A DNA stretch of 64,000 nt from an uncultured Bacteroidales bacterium (GTDB lineage: Bacteria; Bacteroidota; Bacteroidia; Bacteroidales; Bacteroidaceae), in the NCBI GenBank assembly GCA_902792555.1, contig CADAZW010000003.1:8381-72380 (forward strand). Direction: 5' to 3'. The notes under the pieces were generated by a model, which was not told the DNA's origin, searched no databases, and saw nothing but the letters and a program-made list of their open reading frames with translations. The position numbers and the translations under genes were made by a program. Positions 8,521-17,487 of the stretch are shown here, one piece after another. Position 1 is the stretch's first letter. Each line of letters starts with the position of its first letter.

Positions 8521-8690
8521 TTTGAAATTTAGCAAGCCATTGGACAAGGATTCGTATAATTCGTAGTTTTCTTATCTCACACAGATTACACAGATTTCGC
8601 AGATTTTTTTCAAGAATTAGAGAATTAAAGAATTTTATGGTTATTCACGTTCAAGAAAATAAACTACGAATTAAACGAATTATACGAATT
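8521..8690. repeat. Composite intergenic repeat, copy c
   Basis: Modules appear in the same order as at 3777: attcgtataattcgtag, a 9-bp cagatt array, then an 8-bp agaatta array. They are followed by a segment running from attcacgttcaag to tatacgaatt (8647-8690) that is repeated without change at about 13100-13146. Confidence 0.75.
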
Positions 8691-8764
8691 AAACATTTTC
8701 TTCCTTTTCGTCCTTTTAGATTTTTTCCGGAATCATAAAATTTCTGATATATTTCTGATAATTT

Positions 8765-8884
8765 CTTTGCCGCTTCGCTCTCAGACTTTCCTTGTATGTT
8801 GGCACCGGCTTCGCCGACAGCCAACGAAAGTCTTCGCGATGCCTTCGGCATTCAGTGCCCACAGCCGGACTTGGCTAAATTTCA
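8765..8884 (-). repeat. GCGAAGC hairpin element with ccaagtccgg link, reverse copy
   Basis: On the minus strand: aaatttagccaagtccggctg, atgccgaaggcat (8839-8851), cgcgaagactttcgttggctgt, the hairpin ggcgaagcc (gcgaagc at 8808-8814), and the end gagagcgaagcggc (gcgaagc at 8772-8778). It forms a large inverted pair with 8376-8517. Confidence 0.8.
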
Positions 8885-8995
8885 AAAAAAACAAATTCTC
8901 TAATTCTCTAATTCTTGAAAGAAAAGAAATTAATTGTGAGGGCAGAAATCTTAGGGCCGAGGACATGGCAAGCAACTGCGGACACGCTGGAGTTT

Positions 8996-9125
8996 GTCGC
9001 GAAGAAATTGAATTTAGTCGCGAGGAAATTGAATTTAATCGCGCCGAGCCTGAATCTAATCGCGCCGAAATTGAAATTTAATCGCGATTTAATTTCCGTT
9101 TAATCGCGATTAAATTTCAGCGAGC
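8996..9125. repeat. 21-22-bp diverged tandem array (cgcga/cgcgc phased)
   Basis: The word cgcg recurs six times at 21-22-bp spacing, each followed by an A/T-rich segment (aaattgaatttaat or a variant). Sequence between units diverges while spacing is held. Related arrays lie at 28036-28225 and 48660-48862. Confidence 0.8.
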
Positions 9126-9236
9126 CCGGAGTTTGTTTCATTCCCGGCGGGAAGAAATCCAGTCCCGGCGCGGCAAAAGCCGGTGAGCCCGGGGATTGCC
9201 GGCGGCCTGACGGAGATAATCGGCGGCGCGAGGCGC

Positions 9237-9278
9237 AAAAAAAGCAGGCGATGCCGCTTGCATACGGCATCGCCTGCA
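9237..9278 (-). terminator. Intrinsic terminator for the EF-G2 gene
   Basis: gcaggcgatgccg (9245-9257) pairs perfectly with cggcatcgcctgc (9266-9278) around an 8-base loop. On the minus strand the stem is followed by eight T. It lies 50 bp past the stop codon. Confidence 0.9.
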
Positions 9279-9328
9279 TGATATCTTGCGCGGTGGGAGC
9301 GTAGTGCTCTGCCGCGGCGTGGTCGGGG

Positions 9329-11476
9329 TTACTCTTCGCTCTCCTGGTTGGCGGCGATGAGCTCGTCCTGAACATTCTGGGGCACGAGCTCGTAGCTGGC
9401 GAACTTCATGGTGAAGCTGGCGCGGCTGCCGGTGATGGAGCTGAGGGCTGTGGAGTAGTTGGCGAGCTCTGCCAGGGGCACCTTGGCATTGAGCTTCTGC
9501 ATGCCACCGTCGCTGCTCATGCCCATGATGAGACCGCGGCGGCCCTGGAGGTCGCTCATCACGTCACCCATATAATCACCGGGCACGAGGACCTCAACAT
9601 CGTAGATAGGCTCCAGAATCTTCGGACCTGCCTCACGGAAGGCCTGGCTGAAGGCGTTGCGCGATGCGAGCATGAAGCTGATTTCGTTGGAGTCAACGGG
9701 GTGCATCTTGCCATCGTAAACGATTACGCGGACGTCGCGGGCATAGGAGCCGGTGAGCGGGCCGCGCTCCATGCGCTCGAGCACACCCTTGAGGATGGCG
9801 GGCATGAAGCGGGTGTCGATGGCACCGCCGACTACGGAGTTGATGAACACAAGCTTGCCGCCCCACTCGAGCTCGGTGACGTCGGTGCTACGCGGGGTGA
9901 TGCGGTACTCCTGGTTGCCGAAGCGATAGACGGTGGGATCGGGCATGCCCTCGGTGTAGGGCTCGATAATCATGTGCACCTCGCCGAACTGACCGGCGCC
10001 GCCGCTCTGCTTCTTGTGGCGATAGTCGGCGCGGGCAGCCTTGGTGATGGTCTCGCGGTAGGGTATGCGCTGCGGATTGAGCTCAACCATTATCTTATCG
10101 TTGTTCTCGAGACGCCACTTGAGGGTGCGGAGGTGGAACTCGCCCTGGCCCTTGACGAGGGTCTGGCGGAGCTCCTTGTTCTGCTCTACCACCCATGTGG
10201 GATCCTCCTGTGCCATGCGGTAGATGGCTGCCATCATCTTCTCATTGTCGCTCTCGCTGACGGGCTTGATGGCGCGGATATACTTGGGATCAGGATACTT
10301 GATGTAGTTGAAGGTCTGGTCGGTGCCCTTGTCGTTGAGGGTATCGCCGGTCTTGACGTCCTTCAGCTTGACGGCGCAGCCGATGTCGCCGGCAGCGATG
10401 CTGTCAACCTTGACGCGCTGCGATGCGGCGCAGGCGAAGAGCTGGCCCATGCGCTCCTTGCTGCCACGGTTGGCATTGGTGAGGTCCATGCCCTCGGTAA
10501 CGGTGCCGCTCATAACCTTGAAATACTGCACCTCACCGATGTGGGGCTCCATGCTGGTCTTGAAGAAGAAGAGGCTTACGGGACCGTTGGGGTCGGGAGT
10601 GACCTCCTCGCCGGCTGCGTTGGCAACCTTGGGCATATCGACAACGAACGGAACGACATTGCCCAGGAACTCCATCAGGCGGTTGACGCCCATATCCTTG
10701 GCTGCGCTGGTGAGCACGAGGGGATAGATGCCACGGGTGGCCAGGCCCTTGCGGACGCCCTCGCGGATCTCATCGTCGGTGAGCTCCTCGCTCTCAAAGA
10801 ACTTCTCCATCAGGGCCTCGTCGTGCTCGGCAGCTGCCTCCACGAGGGCCATGTGCATCTCGGTGGCCTTGTCCATCAGGTCGGCGGGGATGTCCTCCAC
10901 CTTCGGCTTGCCGCCCTCGGCGCCCCATGAATACTTCTTCATGGTGAGCACGTCGATAAAGGCGTTGAAGTCGGGACCGGTGGCCACGGGGAACTGGATG
11001 GGCATAACCTTGGAGCCGAAGGCTGTCTTGGCCTTCTCTACGAGCGAGTCGTAGTCAAAGCGCTCATCGTCAACCTGGTTGAGCACGAAGATGACGGGCT
11101 TGCCCAGCTTCTCGGTGTAGCGGAAGTGGTTCTGGGTGGCAACCTCCACGCCGTTCCTGCCCATGAGGATGAGGGCGGTGTCGGTAACGTTGAGGGCGGT
11201 GATGGCAGCGCCGGCGAAGTCGTCGGAGCCCGGGCAGTCGATGAAGTTGAGCTTCTTGCCGTTGGCCTCAGCGTGGAATACGGTGGAGAATACACTGTAG
11301 CCATACTCCTGCTCTACGGGGAAATAGTCGCTGGCTGTGTTCTTAGCCGATACGGTACCGCGGCGGTTGATGAGACCGGCCTCAAAAAGGAGAGATTCGG
11401 TGAGGGTCGTCTTGCCCGCACCGTCATTACCAAGGATGGCAATGTTCTTGATTTCGTTTGTCTTGTAAGCTTTCAT
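9329..11476 (-). CDS. fusA2: EF-G paralog (EF-G2-like translation factor)
   Basis: This 715-aa protein has the full EF-G domain order (GTP-binding, domain II, III, IV with GGAGQFGEVHMIIEP, and V). The P-loop GNDGAGKT is at 16-23 and the base-recognition motif is NQVD at 133-136 (usually NKxD). The switch II motif is DCPGSDDF at 80-87, where canonical EF-G has DTPGHVDF, so the catalytic His is replaced by Ser84. From established work, Bacteroides carry an EF-G2 that supports translocation without GTP hydrolysis and matters in starvation and gut colonisation; these changes fit that paralog. Genes usually found around canonical fusA (rpsL, rpsG, rpsJ) are absent here. The gene is monocistronic, with a good promoter and terminator. 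Confidence 0.88.
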   Translation of the reverse strand: MKAYKTNEIKNIAILGNDGAGKTTLTESLLFEAGLINRRGTVSAKNTASDYFPVEQEYGYSVFSTVFHAEANGKKLNFIDCPGSDDFAGAAITALNVTDTALILMGRNGVEVATQNHFRYTEKLGKPVIFVLNQVDDERFDYDSLVEKAKTAFGSKVMPIQFPVATGPDFNAFIDVLTMKKYSWGAEGGKPKVEDIPADLMDKATEMHMALVEAAAEHDEALMEKFFESEELTDDEIREGVRKGLATRGIYPLVLTSAAKDMGVNRLMEFLGNVVPFVVDMPKVANAAGEEVTPDPNGPVSLFFFKTSMEPHIGEVQYFKVMSGTVTEGMDLTNANRGSKERMGQLFACAASQRVKVDSIAAGDIGCAVKLKDVKTGDTLNDKGTDQTFNYIKYPDPKYIRAIKPVSESDNEKMMAAIYRMAQEDPTWVVEQNKELRQTLVKGQGEFHLRTLKWRLENNDKIMVELNPQRIPYRETITKAARADYRHKKQSGGAGQFGEVHMIIEPYTEGMPDPTVYRFGNQEYRITPRSTDVTELEWGGKLVFINSVVGGAIDTRFMPAILKGVLERMERGPLTGSYARDVRVIVYDGKMHPVDSNEISFMLASRNAFSQAFREAGPKILEPIYDVEVLVPGDYMGDVMSDLQGRRGLIMGMSSDGGMQKLNAKVPLAELANYSTALSSITGSRASFTMKFASYELVPQNVQDELIAANQESEE

Positions 11477-11562
11477 ACTTATTTTTTAGTTGTTGATTGA
11501 TTTGTCTGCTTTCTGCCGCCACGCCGGGGGCGAACATGCTGCCGTGGCGAAAATTTGGCTTA

Positions 11563-11593
11563 CAAATATACGCAAAGATTGGCGTTCTGCAAA
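11563..11593 (-). promoter_or_regulatory. Promoter of the EF-G2 gene (TTTG - 19 bp - TATATTTG)
   Basis: On the minus strand TTTG (11593-11590) and TATATTTG (11570-11563) are separated by 19 bp, the standard Bacteroidetes primary sigma-factor layout. This gives a leader of roughly 80 nt. It is one of the three clearest promoters in the window. Confidence 0.75.
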
Positions 11594-11655
11594 CTTTTGA
11601 GGTGCAAAATCGTTTTTTTGCCTACTGATTATATAGAATAAAGACTACAATGTAG

Positions 11656-11663
11656 TAATTTTG
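11656..11663 (+). promoter_or_regulatory. -7 box (TAATTTTG) for hemW
   Basis: TAATTTTG matches TAnnTTTG and lies 18 bp before the hemW ATG, implying a very short leader. No -33 TTTG is present at 19-21 bp. Confidence 0.5.
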
Positions 11664-11681
11664 GCATAAAATGATAATCTG

Positions 11682-12953
11682 ATGCCAACCGACGGACTAT
11701 ACATTCACGTGCCCTTTTGCAAGAGCCGGTGCATATACTGCGACTTCTACTCCACCACCTGCGGCGCCGACAAGCGGCAGGCCTACACCGACGCGCTTTG
11801 CCATGAGATGCGGCTGCGCAGGGACTTCCTGGACGGCGGCACGCTGGGCTCCGTCTACATCGGCGGCGGCACGCCCTCCACACTCTCTGCCGACGAGCTG
11901 GGGCGCATATTCCAGACCATCGCCACGACATGGAGCCTCAGCGCCGACGCCGAGGTGACGCTGGAGGCCAACCCCGACGACATCACGCCGGACTACGCCA
12001 AGGCCCTTAAAGCGCTGGGCATCAACCGCGTGAGCATGGGAGTGCAGACCTTCAACGACGGGATGCTGCGATTCCTCCACCGCCGCCACAGCGCCGGGCA
12101 GGTGCAGGAGGCCATAGACCATCTGCAAGGCGCCGGCATCGACAACCTGAGCATCGACCTCATCTACGGGCTGCCCGGCCAGACGCTGGAGCAGTGGCAG
12201 CAGGACGTCGGCAAGGCCCTGGCGCTGCCCGTGAGCCACCTCTCGGCCTACGCCCTCATCTACGAGGAGGGCACCGCGCTCTACCGCCTGCGCGAGCAGG
12301 GCAAGGCAGCGGAGGCCAGCGACGAGCTGAGCCTGCAGATGTTTGAGGCTCTGATGGACATGGCCGCGGAGGCAGGCTTCCGCCACTATGAAATCTCCAA
12401 CTTCGCCCTACCCCACCGCGAGGCTCGCCACAACAGCGGCTACTGGACAGGCATGCACTACCTCGGCATCGGCCCCGCGGCCCACTCCTACAACGGCACC
12501 GTGCGCCAGTGGAACACGCCCGACCTCAGCGCCTACCTCAAGGCCGGGGGCGACACCGCCGCCGCCGGACTCATAACCACAGAGACCCTCACGCCCAAGA
12601 TCAGGCAGGAGGAGACCCTCCTCACCCGCCTCCGCACCGCCGAGGGCCTCGACCTCGCCGCCTTCACCCGCGAGTTCGGACAGCAAGCCCTCGACGCCCT
12701 CCTCGCGCGCGCGAAACCTTATATTAATAATGGCACCCTGGTGCTCTGCGACGCCGCCCCCGAGTCGTTCATCAATGGTCAATGGTCAATAGTCAATGCC
12801 GAAGGCATCGCGAGCAACTCGTCGGCTGTCAGCGGAGTTGGTGCCGACTTCAAAGATCCGCGAGAGCGAAGCGGCAATGGTCAATGGCTATGCCTTACCC
12901 GCAAGGGCATCTTCATCTCCGACGGCATCATCTCCTCGCTGTTTGAAGACTGA
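11682..12953 (+). CDS. hemW: Radical SAM HemW (coproporphyrinogen III oxidase-like) with an in-frame repeat insertion
   Basis: This 423-aa cytoplasmic radical SAM protein of the HemW family probably acts as a heme chaperone. The cluster motif CKSRCIYC (Cys13, 17, 20) is followed by YIGGGTPS and the HemN C-terminal domain (GIGPAAHSYNG). Family members without the catalytic N-terminal extension of HemN are HemW, which fits the start here. The usual length is about 375-385 aa. The excess lies in residues about 364-399, where the intergenic hairpin element (12773-12887) is read in frame as low-complexity sequence. The expected ending (LTRKGIFISDGIISSLF) resumes afterwards. The insert sits in a surface-exposed C-terminal region, so function may be kept. 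Confidence 0.92.
   Translation: MPTDGLYIHVPFCKSRCIYCDFYSTTCGADKRQAYTDALCHEMRLRRDFLDGGTLGSVYIGGGTPSTLSADELGRIFQTIATTWSLSADAEVTLEANPDDITPDYAKALKALGINRVSMGVQTFNDGMLRFLHRRHSAGQVQEAIDHLQGAGIDNLSIDLIYGLPGQTLEQWQQDVGKALALPVSHLSAYALIYEEGTALYRLREQGKAAEASDELSLQMFEALMDMAAEAGFRHYEISNFALPHREARHNSGYWTGMHYLGIGPAAHSYNGTVRQWNTPDLSAYLKAGGDTAAAGLITTETLTPKIRQEETLLTRLRTAEGLDLAAFTREFGQQALDALLARAKPYINNGTLVLCDAAPESFINGQWSIVNAEGIASNSSAVSGVGADFKDPRERSGNGQWLCLTRKGIFISDGIISSLFED
12773..12887 (+). repeat. Hairpin element inserted in frame within hemW, bounded by 13-bp direct repeats
   Basis: caatggtcaatgg occurs at 12773-12785 and again at 12875-12887, exactly 102 bp apart (34 codons). Between them lie atgccgaaggcat (12796-12808), an interior resembling the 8769-8851 copy (ggctgtcagcggagttggtg), and the end gagagcgaagcgg with gcgaagc at 12866-12872. 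Confidence 0.85.
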
Positions 12954-13019
12954 ATAATCTTGGGAATCACCTACTCATACGGTAATAGTTCGTGTTTAAG
13001 AAAAATCCGCTCAATCCGC

Positions 13020-13160
13020 AATCCGTGGTTACGAACACGAATCTCACGAATCAAACGAATATTTTTTCAAGAATTAGAGAATTAAAGAATTTATGATAAT
13101 TCACGTTCAAGAAAATAAACTACGAATTAAACGAATTATACGAATTCTCTAATTCTTGAA
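13020..13160. repeat. Composite intergenic repeat, acgaatta/agaatta arrays
   Basis: cacgaatc words (13030-13055) are followed by the 8-bp agaattag array (13067-13095). The segment after it, from attcacgttcaag to tatacgaatt (about 13100-13146), matches 8647-8690 exactly by eye. The gap 12954-13579 holds no credible gene. Confidence 0.75.
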
Positions 13161-13214
13161 AGAAAGATATTCTATTCGTGAAATTCGTATAATTCGTAGT
13201 CTTTGTTGTCCGCT

Positions 13215-13346
13215 GCCGAACTTGGCTAAATTTCAAATTTCAAAAAAAATTCTTTAATTCTCTAATTCTTGAAAAAGAAATCTGTGAAATCTGTGAAATC
13301 TGTGTGAGATAAGAGAACTACGAATTATACGAATGCCGAAGGCATA
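13215..13346. repeat. Composite intergenic repeat, copy b (inverted relative to 3777-3906)
   Basis: It reads ccgaacttggctaaatttc, an eight-A run, the 8-bp array, the 9-bp aaatctgtg array, gataagag, ctacgaattatacga, then atgccgaaggcat. Compared with the reverse complement of 3777-3906, only about four positions differ. Confidence 0.85.
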
Positions 13347-13524
13347 GCGAGAAATTGCAGCTTACTGTCTATGGCTTAATCAAAACGTCGGTTTCTTCTC
13401 TATTCATAGAAATATCATCGCTCTATAATATCTGCAAACACGCTATCTTTGGGAAAAATAGTGTTTGGAAACATTTTTTTCGACAGCCATATGGCGGGAC
13501 CGGTTGATATTATATCTGCTTCAC

Positions 13525-13557
13525 AAAAAAAAGCAGCCGCAATTACGGCTGCTTTTA
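13525..13557 (-). terminator. Intrinsic terminator for hppA
   Basis: agcagccg (13532-13539) pairs with cggctgct (13546-13553). On the minus strand a T run follows, and the other side also has TTTT. It lies about 25 bp past the hppA stop. Confidence 0.88.
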
Positions 13558-13579
13558 ATAATGTTTCCTAATCCTATTC

Positions 13580-15763
13580 TTATACGAAAGCTACAGTGAG
13601 GCCGGCCATTACGATGCTGACCATCGACATGAGCTTGATGAGGATGTTGAGCGAAGGACCGCTGGTGTCCTTGAAGGGGTCGCCCACGGTGTCACCGACA
13701 ACGGTGGCCTTGTGGCACTCGCTGCCCTTGCCGCCGAAGTGACCTTCCTCAACCATCTTCTTGGCGTTGTCCCAAGCACCGCCGGCGTTGCTCATAAAGA
13801 TGGCAAGAGTGAAGCCTGCTGCCAGTCCGCCAACAAGCAGACCGAGCACACCGGCCACGCCAAGCACTACGCCCACGATGATAGGAATAATGATTGCCAG
13901 CAGCGACGGGAAGATCATCTCCCTCTGAGCAGAGCGGGTGGAAATCTCCACGCAGCGCTTGTAGTCGGGAGTGCCCTTGCCCTCAAGGATGCCCTTGATC
14001 TCGCGGAACTGGCGGCGAACCTCCTGCACCATGTCCTCGGCAGCGCGACCAACGGCACCCATGGTGATACCGCTAAAGAGGAAGGCTGCCATGGCACCGA
14101 CGAACACACCGACGATAACCTTCGGGTTCATCAGATTAACCTGGAAGTAGTCCATAAAGGAAGGAATATCCTGTATCTTTGCAAGCACCTCCTGCATGTG
14201 CTGGCTGCCAGCCTCGGCAAGGCGGGCAACAGCCTCCTTGATCTCCTCGATGTAGGAAGCAAGCAGTGCGAGGGCGGTGAGAGCTGCGGAGCCGATAGCG
14301 AAGCCCTTACCAGTGGCGGCGGTAGTATTGCCGAGGGCGTCGAGAGCATCGGTGCGCTTGCGCACATCCTCGCCCAGCTCACTCATCTCAGCGTTGCCAC
14401 CGGCATTGTCGGCGATAGGACCGTAGGCATCGGTAGCAAGGGTGATGCCCAGAGTGGAGAGCATGCCGACGGCGGCGATGCCAATACCATAGAGACCGCG
14501 GGAGAGATTCTCAGCCGTTACCTCAAACTGGAAACCATTAGCGCAAAGGTAGCTCAGCAGGATAGCCACAGAGATGGTAACCACTGGCACCATGGTGGAA
14601 ATCATGCCGGTGCCCACGCCCTTGATGATAACGGTGGCAGCACCGGTCTTGGAGGCCTCCGAAATCTTCTGCGTCGGCTTATAGGAATGAGAAGTATAGT
14701 ACTCTGTTGCCTGACCGATGATAACGCCTGCCAGCAGACCTGTCACTACAGAGAAGGACACGCCCACCCAGTTGTCGATGCCAAGCAGGTAGAGAATGGC
14801 GAAGCTGGCCACTGCGATGAGAGCGGCACTGATATTGGTGCCCACGCCCAGTGAGCGGAGCAGCTGCTTCATCGTTGCGCCCTCCTTAGTGCGGACGAGG
14901 AAAATGCCGAACAGTGAGAGGAAGATACCCACGGCGGCGATAACCATAGGTGCAATCACCGACTTAATCTGCATCACAGGATTGAAGGCAAAGGCCGTAG
15001 CACCCAGGGCAGCGGTGGAGAGGATGGAGCCGCAGTAGCTCTCGTAAAGGTCGGCGCCCATGCCGGCTACGTCGCCTACGTTGTCGCCTACATTGTCAGC
15101 AATTGTGGCAGGATTGCGCGGATCGTCCTCGGGGATGTCGGCCTCAACCTTACCCACGATGTCGGCGCCAACGTCAGCAGCCTTGGTGTAGATACCGCCA
15201 CCCACACGGGCAAACAATGCCTGAGTGGAAGCACCCATGCCGAAGGTAAGCATAGTGGTGGTGATAGTGATGAGGCTATTCACACCGGCAGCATTAAGGA
15301 TGATGTACCACAGCGCAATATCAAGCAGGCCAAGGCCCACAACGGTAAGGCCCATCACAGCGCCGGAGCGGAAGGCAATCCTCAGACCACCGTCCAGACT
15401 CTTGCGAGCGGCATTGGCAGTACGGGCAGAAGCGTAGGTAGCTGTCTTCATGCCGAAGAAGCCGGCCAGACCGGAGAACAGACCACCGGTGAGGAATGCA
15501 AACGGCACCCACGGGTTCTGCATCTGGAAACCATAAGCCATTACGGCAAAGACGACGGCCAGAACGATGAACACGACAGCAACAATCTTGTACTGCTGCT
15601 TGAGGTAAGCCATAGCACCCTTGCGGACATGCTGGGCTATCTCGCGCATACGGGGTGTACCCTCATCCTCCTTCTTCATCTGGAAGTAGAAATACAAGGC
15701 CATGCCCAGGGCGATCAGCGATGCCACAGGCACAAGCCAGAAAACACTAATAATATTTTCCAT
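13580..15763 (-). CDS. hppA: Membrane-bound ion-translocating pyrophosphatase, K+-dependent type
   Basis: This 727-aa inner-membrane protein, with about 16 transmembrane segments, couples pyrophosphate hydrolysis to pumping of H+ and/or Na+. The substrate site is clear: [20 protein letters not shown] (197-216), then [20 protein letters not shown], and a C-terminal [18 protein letters not shown]. At 478-486 the sequence is [10 protein letters not shown]. Ala in place of Lys after GNTT marks the K+-dependent subfamily, which includes the Na+- and Na+,H+-pumping enzymes known from Bacteroides. Which ion is pumped cannot be settled by eye. The gene stands alone with its own terminator. Confidence 0.96.
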   Translation of the reverse strand: MENIISVFWLVPVASLIALGMALYFYFQMKKEDEGTPRMREIAQHVRKGAMAYLKQQYKIVAVVFIVLAVVFAVMAYGFQMQNPWVPFAFLTGGLFSGLAGFFGMKTATYASARTANAARKSLDGGLRIAFRSGAVMGLTVVGLGLLDIALWYIILNAAGVNSLITITTTMLTFGMGASTQALFARVGGGIYTKAADVGADIVGKVEADIPEDDPRNPATIADNVGDNVGDVAGMGADLYESYCGSILSTAALGATAFAFNPVMQIKSVIAPMVIAAVGIFLSLFGIFLVRTKEGATMKQLLRSLGVGTNISAALIAVASFAILYLLGIDNWVGVSFSVVTGLLAGVIIGQATEYYTSHSYKPTQKISEASKTGAATVIIKGVGTGMISTMVPVVTISVAILLSYLCANGFQFEVTAENLSRGLYGIGIAAVGMLSTLGITLATDAYGPIADNAGGNAEMSELGEDVRKRTDALDALGNTTAATGKGFAIGSAALTALALLASYIEEIKEAVARLAEAGSQHMQEVLAKIQDIPSFMDYFQVNLMNPKVIVGVFVGAMAAFLFSGITMGAVGRAAEDMVQEVRRQFREIKGILEGKGTPDYKRCVEISTRSAQREMIFPSLLAIIIPIIVGVVLGVAGVLGLLVGGLAAGFTLAIFMSNAGGAWDNAKKMVEEGHFGGKGSECHKATVVGDTVGDPFKDTSGPSLNILIKLMSMVSIVMAGLTVAFV

Positions 15764-15899
15764 AATAATTATGTAATAGGTTTTATATTGTTTTCGAGCC
15801 GCGAATTTACAAACTTTTAGCGTTATATCCTCACCTTACCGCCAACAAATTAGCAGTTAAGGCCAAATTTAATGGCAAAAGTTAACATAAGAAATAAAC

Positions 15900-15932
15900 T
15901 AAGGGCGGCAGTCGCAATGACTGCCGCCCTTA
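15900..15932 (-). terminator. 14-bp perfect hairpin downstream of the OmpA-family gene
   Basis: taagggcggcagtc and gactgccgccctta form a perfect stem with a 5-base loop, 22 bp past the stop. The following minus-strand sequence is only moderately T-rich. Confidence 0.75.
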
Positions 15933-15953
15933 TGTTTATTTGCGGTTTATCAA

Positions 15954-17120
15954 TTACTCAGAGAGAGTAGAAACTGCTACGCGGTTCCAGGTGGGCTCTG
16001 AGAAGATGTCGCCAACGCCACAACCCTCAACGGAAACGATGCGGGAAGCGTCAACCTTATACTTCTTAACGAGCATGTCCTTAACGGCGTTTGCACGAGC
16101 CTTGGAGAGCTTGTCGTTGATAGCCTTACCGCCCTCGGGAGAAGCATAACCCTTGATGGCAACCTTAGCTGCGGGGTGGCTCTTGAGGAAGGAAGCAACG
16201 CGCTCTACGTTGGGCTGCTGAGCGGCAGTGATGATGCTCTTGCCCTGAGCAAAGAATACGTTGGTCTCGAGCTGGTTAACGGTCTTGCCCGGATCTACAG
16301 GAGGAGTGGGAACCTTCTTGTTGCGGCAGTCGTTGAGCTCGTCCTGAAGCTTCTTGATAGCAGCAGCGTCAGCAGCGATCTTCTGATCCTTCGCACCAAG
16401 CTGGTTGCGGAGGTCATTGATCTTAGCGTTGAGGCCGTCTACCTCAGCCTGGTCGTACTCCTTAACGAGAACGAAGTTGTGAGTACCATTGGAGTTCTTG
16501 AACTTGTAGGTAACACCAGCGGTCAGCTCAAGATGAGCAAACTTGTTGTCATACTCGCTAGCACGAGCACCATCGGTGAGAGCCCAAATGTAAGCGGGCT
16601 TCACGTTTACCTGCCAAGCCTTGTCAGCACCAATGTTGAAGCCGAAGTCCAGACCAGCCTTGCTGGTGAGGAGGTTGCGGTCGTTGTACCTGTGGCCATA
16701 GTACTCGTGGCCCCAGCCGAAACCGAATACAGCCTTAACATCAACGAAGCCCGGCTCACCTGTGTAATCCTTAATAAGGTTAACGAGGTTCACACGCAGC
16801 AAACCACTGAGGTTAGAAGCGTCAAAAGCCTTGTGGGTGTTGGCAGGATAGCCAGTAGGACCGAAGTTGTTGTGCTGTGCATTGATAGCAGCATTGAACT
16901 CGGCAGCAAGACCGAAGACGGGAGTGATTTCCTTAGCAACGGTCAGGCCAACAACCGGACGAAGGTCGCCAAAGAACTTGTGGCCATAAGTGCGAGTTAC
17001 ACCACCAGCCTGTACACCAACAGACCAGTTGTCAGTAAACTTGCTGCCACGAACAGTTGTCTGTGCGTCTGCGAAAATCACGCTTGCACAAACGGCAAGA
17101 AGCATAAAAACTTTCTTCAT
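15954..17120 (-). CDS. OmpA-family outer-membrane beta-barrel protein with peptidoglycan-binding domain
   Basis: This 388-aa protein probably anchors the outer membrane to peptidoglycan. It has a signal peptide (MKKVFMLLAVCASVIFADAQ) and an aromatic-rich eight-strand-type barrel to about residue 215. A coiled-coil stretch (LNAKINDLRNQLGAKDQKI, about 225-265) and a Pro-rich hinge (KVPTPPVDPGK) follow. The C-terminal OmpA domain has the expected peptidoglycan-binding residues in KGYASPEGG and the following LSKARANAVKDML. The final WNRVAVSTLSE replaces the more usual NRRV ending. Such proteins are often among the most abundant outer-membrane proteins in this group. The strong 3' hairpin and isolated position suggest a single-gene transcript. 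Confidence 0.9.
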   Translation of the reverse strand: MKKVFMLLAVCASVIFADAQTTVRGSKFTDNWSVGVQAGGVTRTYGHKFFGDLRPVVGLTVAKEITPVFGLAAEFNAAINAQHNNFGPTGYPANTHKAFDASNLSGLLRVNLVNLIKDYTGEPGFVDVKAVFGFGWGHEYYGHRYNDRNLLTSKAGLDFGFNIGADKAWQVNVKPAYIWALTDGARASEYDNKFAHLELTAGVTYKFKNSNGTHNFVLVKEYDQAEVDGLNAKINDLRNQLGAKDQKIAADAAAIKKLQDELNDCRNKKVPTPPVDPGKTVNQLETNVFFAQGKSIITAAQQPNVERVASFLKSHPAAKVAIKGYASPEGGKAINDKLSKARANAVKDMLVKKYKVDASRIVSVEGCGVGDIFSEPTWNRVAVSTLSE

Positions 17121-17487
17121 GTTTTTAAATGTTTTTGTTTGAATCTGCCCCGCGAGGGGGCTTCTTCTGGGTTAATAATTAATTAAAATGACTTCTGTTT
17201 TTCTGTTTAAGGACAATTATGGAATGTCTATTCGCTTGCAAAGGAACAACTTTTTTTTGAAATCACAACAATTTTAGACAAATATTTTCACCTAAAATTA
17301 GGTTTTTTCGCAGTTTTTATGGTTTTTGGGCTGTTTTTTCCCTGTTTTGACACATAATTAAGGAATTTTTCACTTGCACTTAATCACTTATAGGTATCAA
17401 GACAAGGATTTTTCCTTTTTGCTGCGAATCAGTGTAAATTAAGCTGCCTGTCACTAGTAACGGACAATCGTTTGTGCTGAATCAGGA
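17121..17487. other. Intergenic gap between mdh and the OmpA-family gene
   Basis: This is 367 bp of A/T-rich sequence with T runs and no reading frame of interest, no array and no hairpin element. It presumably holds the OmpA-family promoter and the end of the mdh transcript, but I could not point to either with confidence. Confidence 0.5.

Noticed and set aside
8344..9103. Short open frames between the 1353-aa protein and EF-G2 genes
   Set aside because: They translate the repeat modules (Lys/Asn/Phe-rich or heptad low complexity) and have no promoter or family signal.
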